DNA of 30,650 nucleotides. It comes from Prorocentrum cordatum (lineage: Eukaryota > Sar > Dinophyceae > Prorocentrales > Prorocentraceae). Made by a program: the position numbers and the translations under genes. Of the stretch, positions 21,391 through 30,288 are shown piece by piece (position 1 is the stretch's first letter; each line of letters begins with the position of its first letter). The notes below the pieces were generated by a model that saw nothing but the letters and a program-made list of their open reading frames with translations, was not told the DNA's origin and made no database searches. The DNA lies in the NCBI GenBank assembly GCA_963575745.1, contig CAUYUJ010007227.1:17501-48150 (forward strand), given 5' to 3'.

Positions 21391-22496
21391 CTGGCGGGCG
21401 GAACGAGGCGATGGCAATACGGTGATGACAAAAGGCACTGACCGTATCCCAGGAGGTGCTACCCCCAGCATCCTCACACCTCTTCCCCACCCACCCCTTA
21501 CTCACTATCCCTTGCTCTCCATGCCGTACTCCCCAGCCATTACTCCCTGTCCCGTACCCCCCATCCCTTTCTCCTCCCACCCACAGCGCAGGGGGGCACA
21601 ATTGCCGACGAGGGTTAACACCATCACGGGCGCACATGAATTGATTTAGAGAAATCGGGGACGGTGCTTCAGTGCTCCAGTCGCCGTCGGAGGGTGCGAC
21701 CGCAGACGGGGCCGAAGAATGGACCGAAGGTGGCGGACAGTGGCGCGGCGGTAAGGTTAGAGGAGGAACCCGAACACCGATGTTGATTTGTTAATACGCC
21801 CCAGTATTGCAGTCTGCGAACTGCTCCCGCAACTTACCTTTGCGAAGAACCCAGCCCCTCTTCCGCGCGTGGAACACACCAACAATACCGCTCGATGCAC
21901 AAGATCTCGATGGCGCGGAGTGGCGTCGACACGTGTGTGTGTGTGTGTGTGCGTGTGTGTGCGTGTGTGTGTGCGTCTGGGCGGCGTAAACCATTTGAAT
22001 AAGCCTGAGCGCCACCGAAGAAGATATTCACAACTGCGGTGTTCACAATTGCACATGGTTGGGTCCTTCGCCAGGCTAATGTTTTTCTTTCTGCATTGCA
22101 TAGCGCAGTGCGCCATGCGCTCCAATCTTCACAGCGAGGCTCGCCCTCCCTGTCAGGAGGACTAATCGCTCTCCCTAGGATGGTCATCCCACGGGAGAGC
22201 TCTGAATGCACACAGTGTCCCCCAAGGGTCAGGGGAAAGCAGTATCGGATCGCGCAAGTGCGGGGCGACCCCGAGGTCACGTGCGGCACGAGCAGATGAG
22301 CCGCCGTCGGGGAAAATGCCCGCTGCGCCCCTATTATACAAAATTGAAAGCGGCTGCCAACGATGCTTATCGCCATATGCAAACGTAGTCCGACCCCCAA
22401 CTCGGTGCATAAACTCCGATGTATCGACGCACAGTCCGATGCAAAGTCCGATGTATCGATGTATCGCGATACATGTCCGATGCGTCGCGCGCCGCA
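21391..22496. other. Spacer between genes C and D, with a possible exon
   Basis: A strong minus-strand donor (AAG|GTAAGT) at 21837 suggests an exon ending at 21838, possibly the 5' part of gene D. Just upstream of it lies a (GT)n tract, 21931-21975. Bases 22415-22490 hold irregular repeats of GTCCGATGTATCGA directly downstream of gene C. No other coding signal is seen. Confidence 0.5.
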
Positions 22497-23326
22497 TCAC
22501 GGGGGGGCAGGCGCCGCGCCAGTGCCATGCTGCTGGTATGGCGCCGCCTGGGAGGGCGCCGCATCACCGCGGTTCGCGCGCACGGCCTGCGCTGGCGACC
22601 CGCGCGGCGCTGCCTGGGCCATAACCCCGAGCAGCTCGTTGGTCTCCGCGATGCGGTCCGCCACCAACTGCACTCGCTCTGTGAGCGTCTGCAACAGGTT
22701 GTTCGACTCCTCGATGGCCTCGTGCGTGGCATCCGTACCCACCTGCAAACCAGCGATCCCGTCGACGATTGCCTGCAGCAGCGTTTCCGTGGGCGACGGT
22801 CCTGGTGTTTGCTGGCCAGCTGCTGCTGCTGGCTGCCCTGCTGGTGCGGGCGGCGGCTGAAGCACTGGAGCTCCAGCTGCTGGAGGCGGAGGTCCATCTG
22901 GAGCCCCAGCTGCTGGAGGCTGATGTCCAGCTGGAGGTACTGGCTGGCCGCGGCCAGCTGCTGCGGGCGGCGGCTGAAGTCCTGGTGCCGCTTGCGCTAG
23001 CTGAGGCGCTGGCAGCGCCAGCTGCTGCGGAGGTGGTTGGATGTAGTTCTCGTCCGTGTGAACCTGCACGATGTGGACCCCCCCCCCCAGCCGCGAGTGA
23101 AAGATGCCAAATTGTTCCAGGCTCCCTCTGTCCTGTTCTTGTGTTTGACCGCCGCCAAGTGATCTGCCGTCACTGTGCTCCCATTCGTAGCGCACATAAG
23201 GCACTTCCACGAGCCCGTGGCGCGGTCCCACTGCATGTAGGGTGCGTCCACCCACGACCCGTCACTGAGCGACACCGTCTGCGGGCAAGTCCATTCGTTC
23301 TCCACGAACTGCAAGTGTGCCGCCAT
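22497..23326 (-). CDS. Zinc-finger and coiled-coil protein with homopolymer frameshift (gene C)
   Basis: The minus-strand ATG at 23326 follows a short leader region and decayed spliced-leader copies. The first 80 or so residues contain a single finger-like motif, C42-x2-C45-x10-H56-x5-H62, within WKCLMCATNGSTVTADHL; the spacing resembles U1/matrin-type C2H2 fingers. A run of eleven C (23078-23088 on the plus strand) then breaks the frame. The next frame continues with VHIVQVHTDENYIQPPPQ, a long Pro/Ala/Gln-rich segment, and a heptad-like helix (ESNNLLQTLTERVQLVADRI), stopping at 22497. Both halves look coding, so the break is either a sequencing error in the run or a real one-base loss. The gene has no obvious intron, as expected of a retrocopy. 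The function is unknown; nucleic-acid binding and self-association are inferences. Confidence 0.6.
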
Positions 23327-23385
23327 GACGGGCGGACGCTCGCTCTCTGCAGGGCGGTGGAAACTCCAGCTCGCCCTCTGAAGGG

Positions 23386-23415
23386 CCTTCGCCAAAATGG
23401 CTTTGGCCTAAATGG
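23386..23415 (-). other. Two tandem relict spliced-leader copies upstream of gene C
   Basis: On the minus strand CCATTTAGGCCAAAG (23415-23401) is followed directly by CCATTTTGGCGAAGG (23400-23386). Each is 15 bases and matches the leader 3' portion CCATTTTGGCTCAAG at 12 positions. Back-to-back 15-mers are the expected product of repeated rounds of trans-splicing and reinsertion. Further upstream, 23416-23460 holds a more degraded 30-bp duplicate. Confidence 0.6.
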
Positions 23416-23462
23416 CTGCATTACGGAATAGGTCGCCCTAGATGGTTGCATTACGGCATTCC

Positions 23463-23765
23463 GTCTAATCTCGCCTCGTCCGCCGCCTCCTCATCCGCCT
23501 TCCTATCCCTCGCCCGCCCTCCTAACCCTCATCCGCGCTATGGATTCTCCCTTCTTGCTCGCTCTCCTCCTCCTTCACATGCAATGCGCCGCGCCGCGGC
23601 ACCCAAATGAAATTGAACGGAACGGGATTGTTTCGAGGCTGTCGACTAATGAACATGTTCTCGCCCACTACGGGCGCGACATCCTAATCCTGCGGCCGAG
23701 TTCGTACAGCGCCGTCTCAGAGAGATCGTAGGACTCATAGGCACGCACCGCGGTAGAAGGCGCGC
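23463..23765. repeat. Segmental duplicate spanning the end of gene AB
   Basis: Pairs with 5779-6047. It contains the last codons and stop of gene AB plus about 205 bp of downstream sequence, which is pyrimidine-rich on the plus strand. This copy keeps about 34 bases missing from the other and is probably the parent, because here the coding part continues into the rest of the gene. Confidence 0.9.
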
Positions 23766-25577
23766 ACGCAAGGGTAGTGGGGGCAGAGCGGATCGGATCG
23801 AAGACAGCCGCTGCCCAGCGGGGACGCGCGCGAGGGGTCACGCCCCCAGACGGTGTAGGAGATGTTCCCTCAGACGGCGCGGGGGTCGCTCCCTCAGGAG
23901 CTGCTGCCTCAGACTGCGTAGGAGATGCTCCCTCAGGAGCTGCTGCATCAGACGGCGTAAAAGGTGCTGCCATCGACGATGTCGGAGCGGCTGGCATAGA
24001 CGGCGTAAGAGGTGCTGCCATCGACGACGTAGGAGCTGCTGCCATAGACGGTGTTGGAGATGCTGCCATAGACGGTGCAGGAGTTGCTGCCTCAGGCGAT
24101 GAATACGGGGATCCAATGCTGCTGCTCTTGCTGGTGATGCGGCAGCGCTTGGATGCAGGCGTGTCGGGTGCGACCTCCGCGTCGGCCTCGTCGGCGGGCG
24201 TTTTCTGCGCGGCCTTGCTGGCGGCGCGCTCGGAGAGGAGGGCCCTCGCGGCCTCGCCACCTCGAGCCCTGATGGGAGAGGAGGGGCAGGAGAAGGGTGA
24301 ACAGATATAGAGGTGCGAAGAGAAAGCGACTGAGGGGGAAGGCGAGACATATACGCATACGTACACATATTTATACACATGTACATGTTCACATGTGTTT
24401 ATGTATTTGTACACTTCTATGCCGATAAAGAAGGATATATGAGATCTAGGTGTGCATCCAATTATCGATGGACAGAAGAGCGAGCATGAGTACAATTTAG
24501 GGGGTGAATATAAGGACTATGGGGGATACATCTATCTATAAATACATATGTACATATCCTGGATATAATCATCCTTCATCGAAGTCTCCTCATCGACCAC
24601 CTCCGCGGTCGAGGATGAGACTTCGATTCCTCAGTCTCCTCCTCGACCACGGGGCGGTTGAGGAGGAGACTGAGTAATTAAAGGATGAGGACGAGGAGGA
24701 GAAGGAGGAGGGGGAGCCTGGCCGAGGCCTCGAAATATGCTCTAATGCCACCAGGGGGTGGCACGTCCTCGAAGGCTGCCTTCTCCACGTTCGCCACGTC
24801 GGCCACGAAGTTGTCCGTAGACTTGTACACGGGGTAGGTCGTCGATGAGGGGGTGTCACCCGACAGGCTCTTGATGTGGATCGTGCTGCTGAATATGTCC
24901 ATCCTCAGCTGGCCGTTCTTCGTGGCGGGGATCGACACAGAGATCTTCTGTTTGAGCGCCAGCTTGCTCAAGGCAACGTAGTAGTGGTTCTTCTGGGCGT
25001 AGCTGACTGGCCTATAGGCCCATGCTTGGTGACCGCCGCGCAGCCACACGATCGCGCCGATGGTGGCCAAGCGCTGGATCCGGATGTTCTCCTTGACGAC
25101 CTTGGGAGACTCCGTGTTGCCCAGGGGGAGGTTCGCGCTGCGCTCGAAGCCAACCTGGTCCCAAGGCATCCACGTGTCCTCAGGGAGCTCGAACCAAGCG
25201 AAGCCCCCCCTCCGCAGGCGCAAGCTGAGCCCCATCAGGCGCTGGTAGCCGCACTCCTCCGTGACGTCCCACTCGTGCGTGAGGGTCTCGGCGCACGTCA
25301 AAGAGGGCCCACTGGTGGCCTCGCAGTGCGTTGCCAAGGCCCACTGCGAATCGTTCACGAACTCGATCAGGGCCAAGTTTGTCATGCAGGGCCCGCGGGT
25401 GGTCTCGAAGAGCGATGGGAGGCACGGCGTCGCGAACTCCACGAACATCCTCAACACATTGCACGGAGCAAGGCTCTTAAAGAGCGTCCATCGCTCTGGA
25501 ATGAAGAATTCGCTCGCCAGGGAGTGCAGTTCGGAAGCCGATGCTGTCAGCGCGGCGTGCGCATACGCCGAGGTCAT
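23668..25577 (-). CDS. Two-exon protein of unknown function with Ala/Pro repeat tail (gene AB)
   Basis: Exon 1 runs from the ATG at 25577 to 24718 (286 codons plus two bases). Exon 2 runs from 24268 to the stop at 23668. The phases match across a GC-AG intron (CAG|GCTCCC to ATCAG|G), giving about 486 residues. The start is fixed by a relict spliced leader about 30 bases upstream. Exon 1 is a continuous globular-looking stretch with landmarks FFIPERWTLFKSLAPC, WFELPEDTWMPWDQVGFE, GGHQAWAYRPVSYAQKNHYY and RMDIFSSTIHIKSLSGD. Exon 2 begins Ala-rich, then has about eight MAAxPTPS-like or AAPEGASPT repeats, and ends YESYDLSETALYELGRR. I believe this is a dinoflagellate-specific expanded family, but no function or catalytic motif is apparent. 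The exon 2 tail is likely disordered. Confidence 0.7.
24269..24717 (-). other. GC-AG intron with twin terminal hairpins
   Basis: The 449-bp intron of gene AB starts GCTCCCCCTCC. Near its donor side lie two adjacent hairpins: 24630-24648 with 24656-24674 (18 of 19 pairs), and 24579-24598 with 24607-24626 (18 of 20 pairs). Their arms share AGTCTCCTC and TCGACC, so they are related copies. The remainder is AT-richer than the window, with CATA/TACACAT repeats at about 24340-24420. Confidence 0.75.
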
Positions 25578-25608
25578 CCTCTGGACACCTCTACAATAGA
25601 ATCCCCAC

Positions 25609-25630
25609 CTTAAGCCCAAATGGCTACGGC
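25609..25630 (-). other. Relict dinoflagellate spliced leader upstream of gene AB
   Basis: The minus strand carries CCGTAGCCATTTGGGCTTAA plus a final G, preceded by G. This matches the full 22-base dinoflagellate leader at all but two positions. It lies about 31 bases upstream of the ATG of gene AB. It is the best preserved of three such copies in the window. Confidence 0.85.
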
Positions 25631-26060
25631 GGGGGATGAGGTGAGGGGGGAAAGGCGGAGGAAGGGGGGAAGGGGGAGAGGGGCACAATATGCACCAAGA
25701 GAGCCCATGCCAAGGCTCAAACAAAACACAACGCAGGCACAGGAGAGCTTCAAGATGAAGACCCTCTTGTGCTGTTTTTTGTTATGCCGTTTCCTGGGCT
25801 CTTTCAGGCAATTGCGCAGCCCTGCTCCGAGAATGATAAGAGCCATCAAACCACAGCAATCAAGAACGAGGACAGAGGGGGAAAAGGTGGAGGCGACGAG
25901 GACAATTACGCTACCGAGGAACCCCACACACTTATGTGCAATTCTGCGTTCTCAGCCCTCGTCGCGAATGTTCCCCTATGTGTCATCCAACGCCATATTG
26001 CTTGAACCTCCTCCCTCTTCCTAGCCTTCTATCCCCCGTCGAGGACAGATTCGAGCCAGC
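25631..26060. other. Spacer upstream of gene AB
   Basis: Frames are open on both strands at 25610-26024. The minus one is hydrophobic and the plus one polar, with no domain in either. Purine-rich sequence occupies 25640-25685. Promoter elements could be here, but I see no recognisable motif. Confidence 0.45.
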
Positions 26061-26065
26061 CAGCG

Positions 26066-27560
26066 GCCGCGGTGAGGGATCACCCCCTGCGCACCCCCAA
26101 TGGTGTCGAGAAAATGCCGCGCCTGCTATGCCCTGGACGACCGTCGTGCATAGCGGCCGCGCTGAGGGATCACCCTCTGCGCACCTCCTGTGGTGTCGAG
26201 AAAATGCCACGCCTGCCACGATCTGCGAGCGTGTCACGGATAGAGGCAGCGCTGAGGGACCACCCTCTGCGCACCCCATGTGGTGTCGAGACAGTGCCAC
26301 TCCTGCCAAGATCTGCGAGCGTGTCACGGATAGAGGCCGCGCTGAGGGACCACCCTCTGCGCACCCCCTGTGGTGTCGAGCAAGTGCCACTCATGCCACG
26401 ATCTACGAGCGCGTCACGGATACAGGCCGCGCTGAGGGACCACCCCCCCTTGCGCACCCCCTGTGGTGTCGAGACAGTGCCACTCCTGCCACGATCTGCG
26501 AGCGTGTCACGGGTAGAGGCCGCGCTGAGGGACCACCCTCTGCGCACCCCCTGTGGTGTCGAGAAAGAGAAACTCCTGCCACGATCTGCGAGCGTGTCAC
26601 TGGTAGAGGCCGCGCTGAGGGACCACCCTCTGCGCACCCCCTGCTGTGTCGAAACAGTGCCACTCCTGCCACGATCTGCGAATGATCGTGTTCACGGGTG
26701 AGCCCGAGTCCCCTGACCCACCCTCTGCGCACCCTTGTGGCGTCCGAGCAAGTGCCACCCCTGCCACGATCTGCGAGCGTGTCACGGGTAGAGGCCGCGC
26801 TGAGGGACCACCCTCTGCGCACCCCCTGTGGTGTCGAGAAAGAGAAACTCCTGCCACGATCTGCGAGCGTGTCACTGGTAGAGGCCGCGCTGAGGGACCA
26901 CCCTCTGCGCACCCCCTGCTGTGTCGAAACAGTGCCACTCCTGCCACGATCTGCGAGCGTGTCACGGATAGAGGACGCGCTGAGGGACCACCCTCTGCGC
27001 ACCCCCTGTGGTGTCGAGAGAGTGCCACCCCTGCCACGATCTGCGAGCGTGTCACTGATAGAGGCCGCGCTGAGGGACCACCCTCTGCGCACCCCCTGTG
27101 GTGTCGAGAAAGTGCCACTCCTGCCACGATCTGCGAGCGCGTCACGGATAGAGGCAGCGCTGAGGGACCACCCTCTGCGCACCCCCTGCGGCTTCGAGAC
27201 AATGCCACTCCTGCATTTTTTTTTGATTTTGTTTTTTTCCCTTTATTTGTTCACCCCGTTGTTTGTTCCTATCACCTTTATTTTTTTTTTTTTTTCTTTT
27301 TTTGCCACGATCTGCGAGCGTGTCACGGATAGAGGCCGCGCTGAGGGACCACCCTCTGCGCACCCCCTGCGGCTTCGAGAAAATGCAACTCCTGCCACGA
27401 TCTGCGAGCGTGTCACGGATAGAGGCAGCGCTGAGGGACCACCTCTGCGCACCCCTTGTGGTGTCGAGAAAGTGCCACGCCTGCCACGATCTGCGAGCGT
27501 GTCACGGATAGAGGCCGCGCTGAGGGACCACCCTCTGCGCACCCCCACCCCCTGTGGCGT
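26066..27560. repeat. 90-bp satellite array, about 16 units
   Basis: Units contain GCTGAGGGACCACCCTCTGC, TGTGGTGTCGAGA, and CTGCCACGATCTGCGAGCGT, repeating every 90 bp. Because 90 is divisible by 3 and units lack stops, long frames with 30-residue repeats are open on both strands; these are not evidence of coding. A two-unit block at 26486-26681 is repeated without a mismatch at 26761-26956. Bases 26682-26755 are a diverged unit. Bases 27213-27303 are a 91-bp T-rich insertion. Confidence 0.97.
27213..27303. other. 91-bp T-rich insertion inside the satellite
   Basis: The 90-bp register resumes exactly 91 bp late. The insert begins and ends in T runs and contains about 75% T. Its left edge follows CTGC and its right edge precedes GCCACG, so a GC dinucleotide is duplicated at the junction. 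On the minus strand it is A-rich, as for a short retroposed sequence. Confidence 0.8.
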
Positions 27561-27577
27561 CGAAGGAATGCCCTGTG

Positions 27578-27990
27578 TGGTATGATGTGCTGTGCTTTGC
27601 TGTGCTGTGCTGCTGTGCGGTGCCGTGCCGTGCCGTGCCGCGCTGCGTTGTGCTGTGTTGTGCGAGAAGGAGAAAGGGGAGGGGGGAGGTGTGAGACGCG
27701 GGTGCGGCGCGGCAGGGAAGAAAACCAGAACCCCACGAAACATGTGGGGAATGATACCGCGCACTAAACCACAACCCGAGCATGACGAGGTTGGGAGTGA
27801 GAGGGAGGGGCACGATGACACGCCTCGCGCGCATCGGAGACGCGCGATGAAACTGGCCAGAGGAGTGAGGAGGGTGGAGGGTGGAGGGCGGAGGGGGAGG
27901 GCGGAACGAGGAGGGTGGAGAGAAGAGGGTGAAAAGGGGGAGGGCGGAGTTGCGAGGGTGGAGGGCGGAGGGCAGAGCCACGAGGGCGCG
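27578..27990. repeat. TGCTG/TGCCG microsatellite and GGAGGGTGGAGGGC minisatellite
   Basis: Bases 27578-27662 are pentamer repeats of GTGCT and GTGCC. Bases 27865-27985 are diverged copies of GGAGGGTGGAGGGCGGA. Between them (27663-27860) no exon is evident. The 3' end of gene E was expected in this stretch but was not found. Confidence 0.85.
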
Positions 27991-28096
27991 GCGCCCAGGG
28001 AGAGGGGGGAAGCGAGGAGAGGGACATGATGATGTGGATAGGGAAGGGGATGCATGGGAATGATGAGGGCGACAAAAAAAGCATGCCCGTTCGGGC

Positions 28097-29640
28097 CTTC
28101 AGCTCCTTGTCCGTCACCCTGAACTTGGGGTCGTCCTCGTCCTCGTTCTGGTGGATCTTCATGTCCTGGTAGTCGGCCACGGGTTGCGCGGGTCGAGGCT
28201 CCGTTCCTCCTTTTGTCCTCGTACCTCCATCCTTCCCCCTTTCACCCTCCTCTCTCTCGCCCTCCTCTCTCCACTCTTCTCTCCTCTCTTGCCAACGTTT
28301 CTCGTCTGTTATGCACCTTCCTCATCGCCCCTCCGCCCCCTGCTGGCGACGGGCCTTGTCGCCCTCGCTGGCGCGGGGCATGATGAGGTCGCAGTTCTTC
28401 CCCATCAGCCACAGGAAATACTGGATGGAGTCCAGCTCGGTAGCGTTGAGGCCACTGATGGCCTGGGCACGATGGGGAAAGTCGGATGAATCAGGATGGA
28501 ACAGGACTGGGGGGTGTTGGGCGAAGAGAAGAGAATATAGAAGACGCGACGAGGGGGGAAAGCCAAGAGTAAGGAATACGACGTCACCATCACTTCCCCT
28601 CCAGCTTCATCCTATGCTGCCTAGCTTCATATCGATGTGTCTCCAGTTTGTCCCCCTCTGCCCCAATATCCTGCCCAGCGCCCCTATCGCCTGTCGAAGC
28701 CGAACGTCGTTGTTCTTCAGCCTCCTCAAGTGCTTGTAGATCGTGGTGATTTTGTCGGCGAGGGATCCGGCCCTCTCCTTCAGGGGCTTGTTGATGGGCT
28801 CGGTGGTGCAGTTAGGCTGCCTGGGGGGGGCGGGCATGACGTTTCTGCGCGCCCCTCGTCAAGATGGGAAAGCGAGATGCGAGGTCGGGAAAGCGAGACG
28901 CGAGGTCGGGAGGGGGGGGGCGGGCTGAATGGGGCGGGCGCGGGCGTTTTAGACGAGGGTTGCGGCTCCGAAGCTACATTGCTCACTGCAGTCCTCCTGT
29001 TCCTCTCTCCTTTCCTCCTCCTCCTCCTCCTCCTCCTCCTCCTCCTCCCTCCCCCTAGCCCCTCTGTCTCCTCAGTTCCCGACGATAGTCGCCGTGCGCC
29101 ATTGTCCCTCCGCATTCCCCACCCTTTGTCCCCCTCTCCTTCCTCCTTTCCTCGCTCCTCGCGGACGCCTGGCGATCACGCCCGTCAGCGCGCGGCGCAT
29201 CGCCGCGAAGTTGACCTCGCAACTCGGGCACGCTTTGATGAGGACCTCTACCTGAAAGATCTGTTATTTATCATCGAGGCGTTGGTCTGACGTTAGTCTG
29301 ACGTTGGTCTGGCGTTGGTCTAGCGATTGGACCAGCGTCAGACCAACGTCAGACCAACGTCAGACCAACGTCAGACCGACTTGGTCTGACGACCAACCAA
29401 CGTCAGCCCAACGTCAGATCTCTTCGTTGCTCCCCATGGGGGTGGGAAGAGGCCGTTTTGAAGAGCAACCGCCAATGGTGCCATCAGGTGAAGGCTGCGC
29501 GCGTGCACAGCGTGGTCTTTGCCGAGGGTGTGGTAGTTGTAGAGATTGAAGGCTCGCTTGGAGCCTTGGTTCCTAACATGGTCTTGGAGGGCCACCTCCA
29601 GGGACTCTGCGTCCACGGTGGGCGCCTCGTGGTGCGCCAT
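28097..29640 (-). CDS. Five-exon gene of unknown function, 3' end not found (gene E)
   Basis: Minus-strand exons join in phase: 29640-29509, 29251-29169, 28820-28691, 28462-28355 and 28198-28097, about 185 residues. The proposed start ATG at 29640 has no in-frame stop until 36-39 bases upstream, so an earlier exon is possible. Landmarks in order: TVDAESLEVALQDHVRNQ, KACPSCEVNFAAMRRALTG with one CxxC, a helical segment (ADKITTIYKHLRRLKNNDV), LDSIQYFLWLMGKNCDLIM and an acidic stretch (HQNEDEDDPKFRVTDKELK). Three introns use GC donors (AG|GCGTCC, CAG|GCGATA, AAG|GCCCGT), and the first uses GT. The last exon ends at another AAG|GCCCG, so the gene continues downstream toward the satellite. No function is recognised. 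Confidence 0.6.
29282..29418. repeat. CTGACGTTGGT palindromic repeat inside gene E intron 1
   Basis: About ten copies of CTGACGTTGGT or its reverse complement, first in one orientation and then in the other around a centre near 29330. This is the same family as 19803-19963. The repeat occupies about half of the 257-bp intron. AGATCT occurs near both intron edges. Confidence 0.9.
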
Positions 29641-29938
29641 GCGAGCAAAGCGCGAAGGGGGTGGCCAAACACACTTCTGAGCTCAAACGAGCTGTGCGCG
29701 CAGGCGAGGGTTGAACGATAGGGGGCATGTGTGCCGACACTGGCGGGGGAACGCTATCCAAACTTGTCTCTGGGGCCGCAGGTGGAGCTCCCTGAGGGGC
29801 ACGGCCCACGCGACAATCTATGTCCTCCACAACGGAACACTTTCGACCACACCTATAGCTTGGTAGAACCTCAGTGGCGATAGAAGTGGCGGTGTCTACT
29901 GGGTGCGTTTTTTCTTCAGTACCGAATGCACAAGGTCT

Positions 29939-30035
29939 ATCAGGTGCCCATCAGACGGTCCCTGGTCCCACAGGTGCCACAGGTCCCACTAGGTGCCCAC
30001 AGGTCTCACCAGGTGCCCACAGGTCCCAAGAGGCC
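29939..30035. repeat. CAGGTGCC/CAGGTCCC short tandem repeat
   Basis: Diverged copies of CACAGGTGCC and CACAGGTCCCA alternate with a period of about 10 and 20-22 bp. It lies between gene K and gene E and has no coding signal on the minus strand. Confidence 0.8.
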
Positions 30036-30080
30036 CCGTGCGCGGGTGCCCAGCACACACTAGGAGGCACGTTTTCACCC

Positions 30081-30288
30081 TCAATCGGAGTCGCTCGGGT
30101 CCTCCCCGCGCGGCGGTGCAAAGGTCTCCTGAATCCTATATTCGCACACAGGACAGAGACTGTCTATTGCAGCACAGGCAGGGCAGCCGCCGCACGAAGC
30201 CCACTCGATAGGCCACTCCCGAGGCTTCGCCTCAGCGCGCCTCCAAGCAAGACGACGAGGAGGGCAGCGGAATCCCAGATCCATAGGA
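30081..30288 (-). CDS. Last exon of a gene with paired CxxC motifs, possibly RING-like (gene K)
   Basis: A good acceptor (TCTCCCTCACAG) precedes 30288, and the frame then runs to a TGA stop at 30081. The encoded segment contains CGGCPACAAIDSLCPVCEYR, with CPAC and CPVC in close succession, followed by an acidic end (PPRGEDPSDSD). CPVC followed by a short hydrophobic stretch resembles the second half of RING fingers, but the first half and the histidine are not visible here. Two other frames are also open across part of the exon; this one has the most protein-like composition. Treat the zinc-binding idea as inference. Confidence 0.35.

Noticed and set aside
24579-24674. Hairpins first taken as 3' UTR or terminator structures after a stop codon at 24678
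   Set aside because: Phase agreement across a GC-AG intron places them within an intron, so the in-frame stop at 24678 is not used.
25610-26024. Hydrophobic minus-strand frame and polar plus-strand frame upstream of gene AB
   Set aside because: Neither has a clear start context, splice partner or family. The minus-strand frame runs across the relict spliced leader.
25936-27585. Long overlapping reading frames on both strands with 30-residue repeats
   Set aside because: They arise from a 90-bp satellite without stop codons. The frames are equally open on both strands and show no codon bias.
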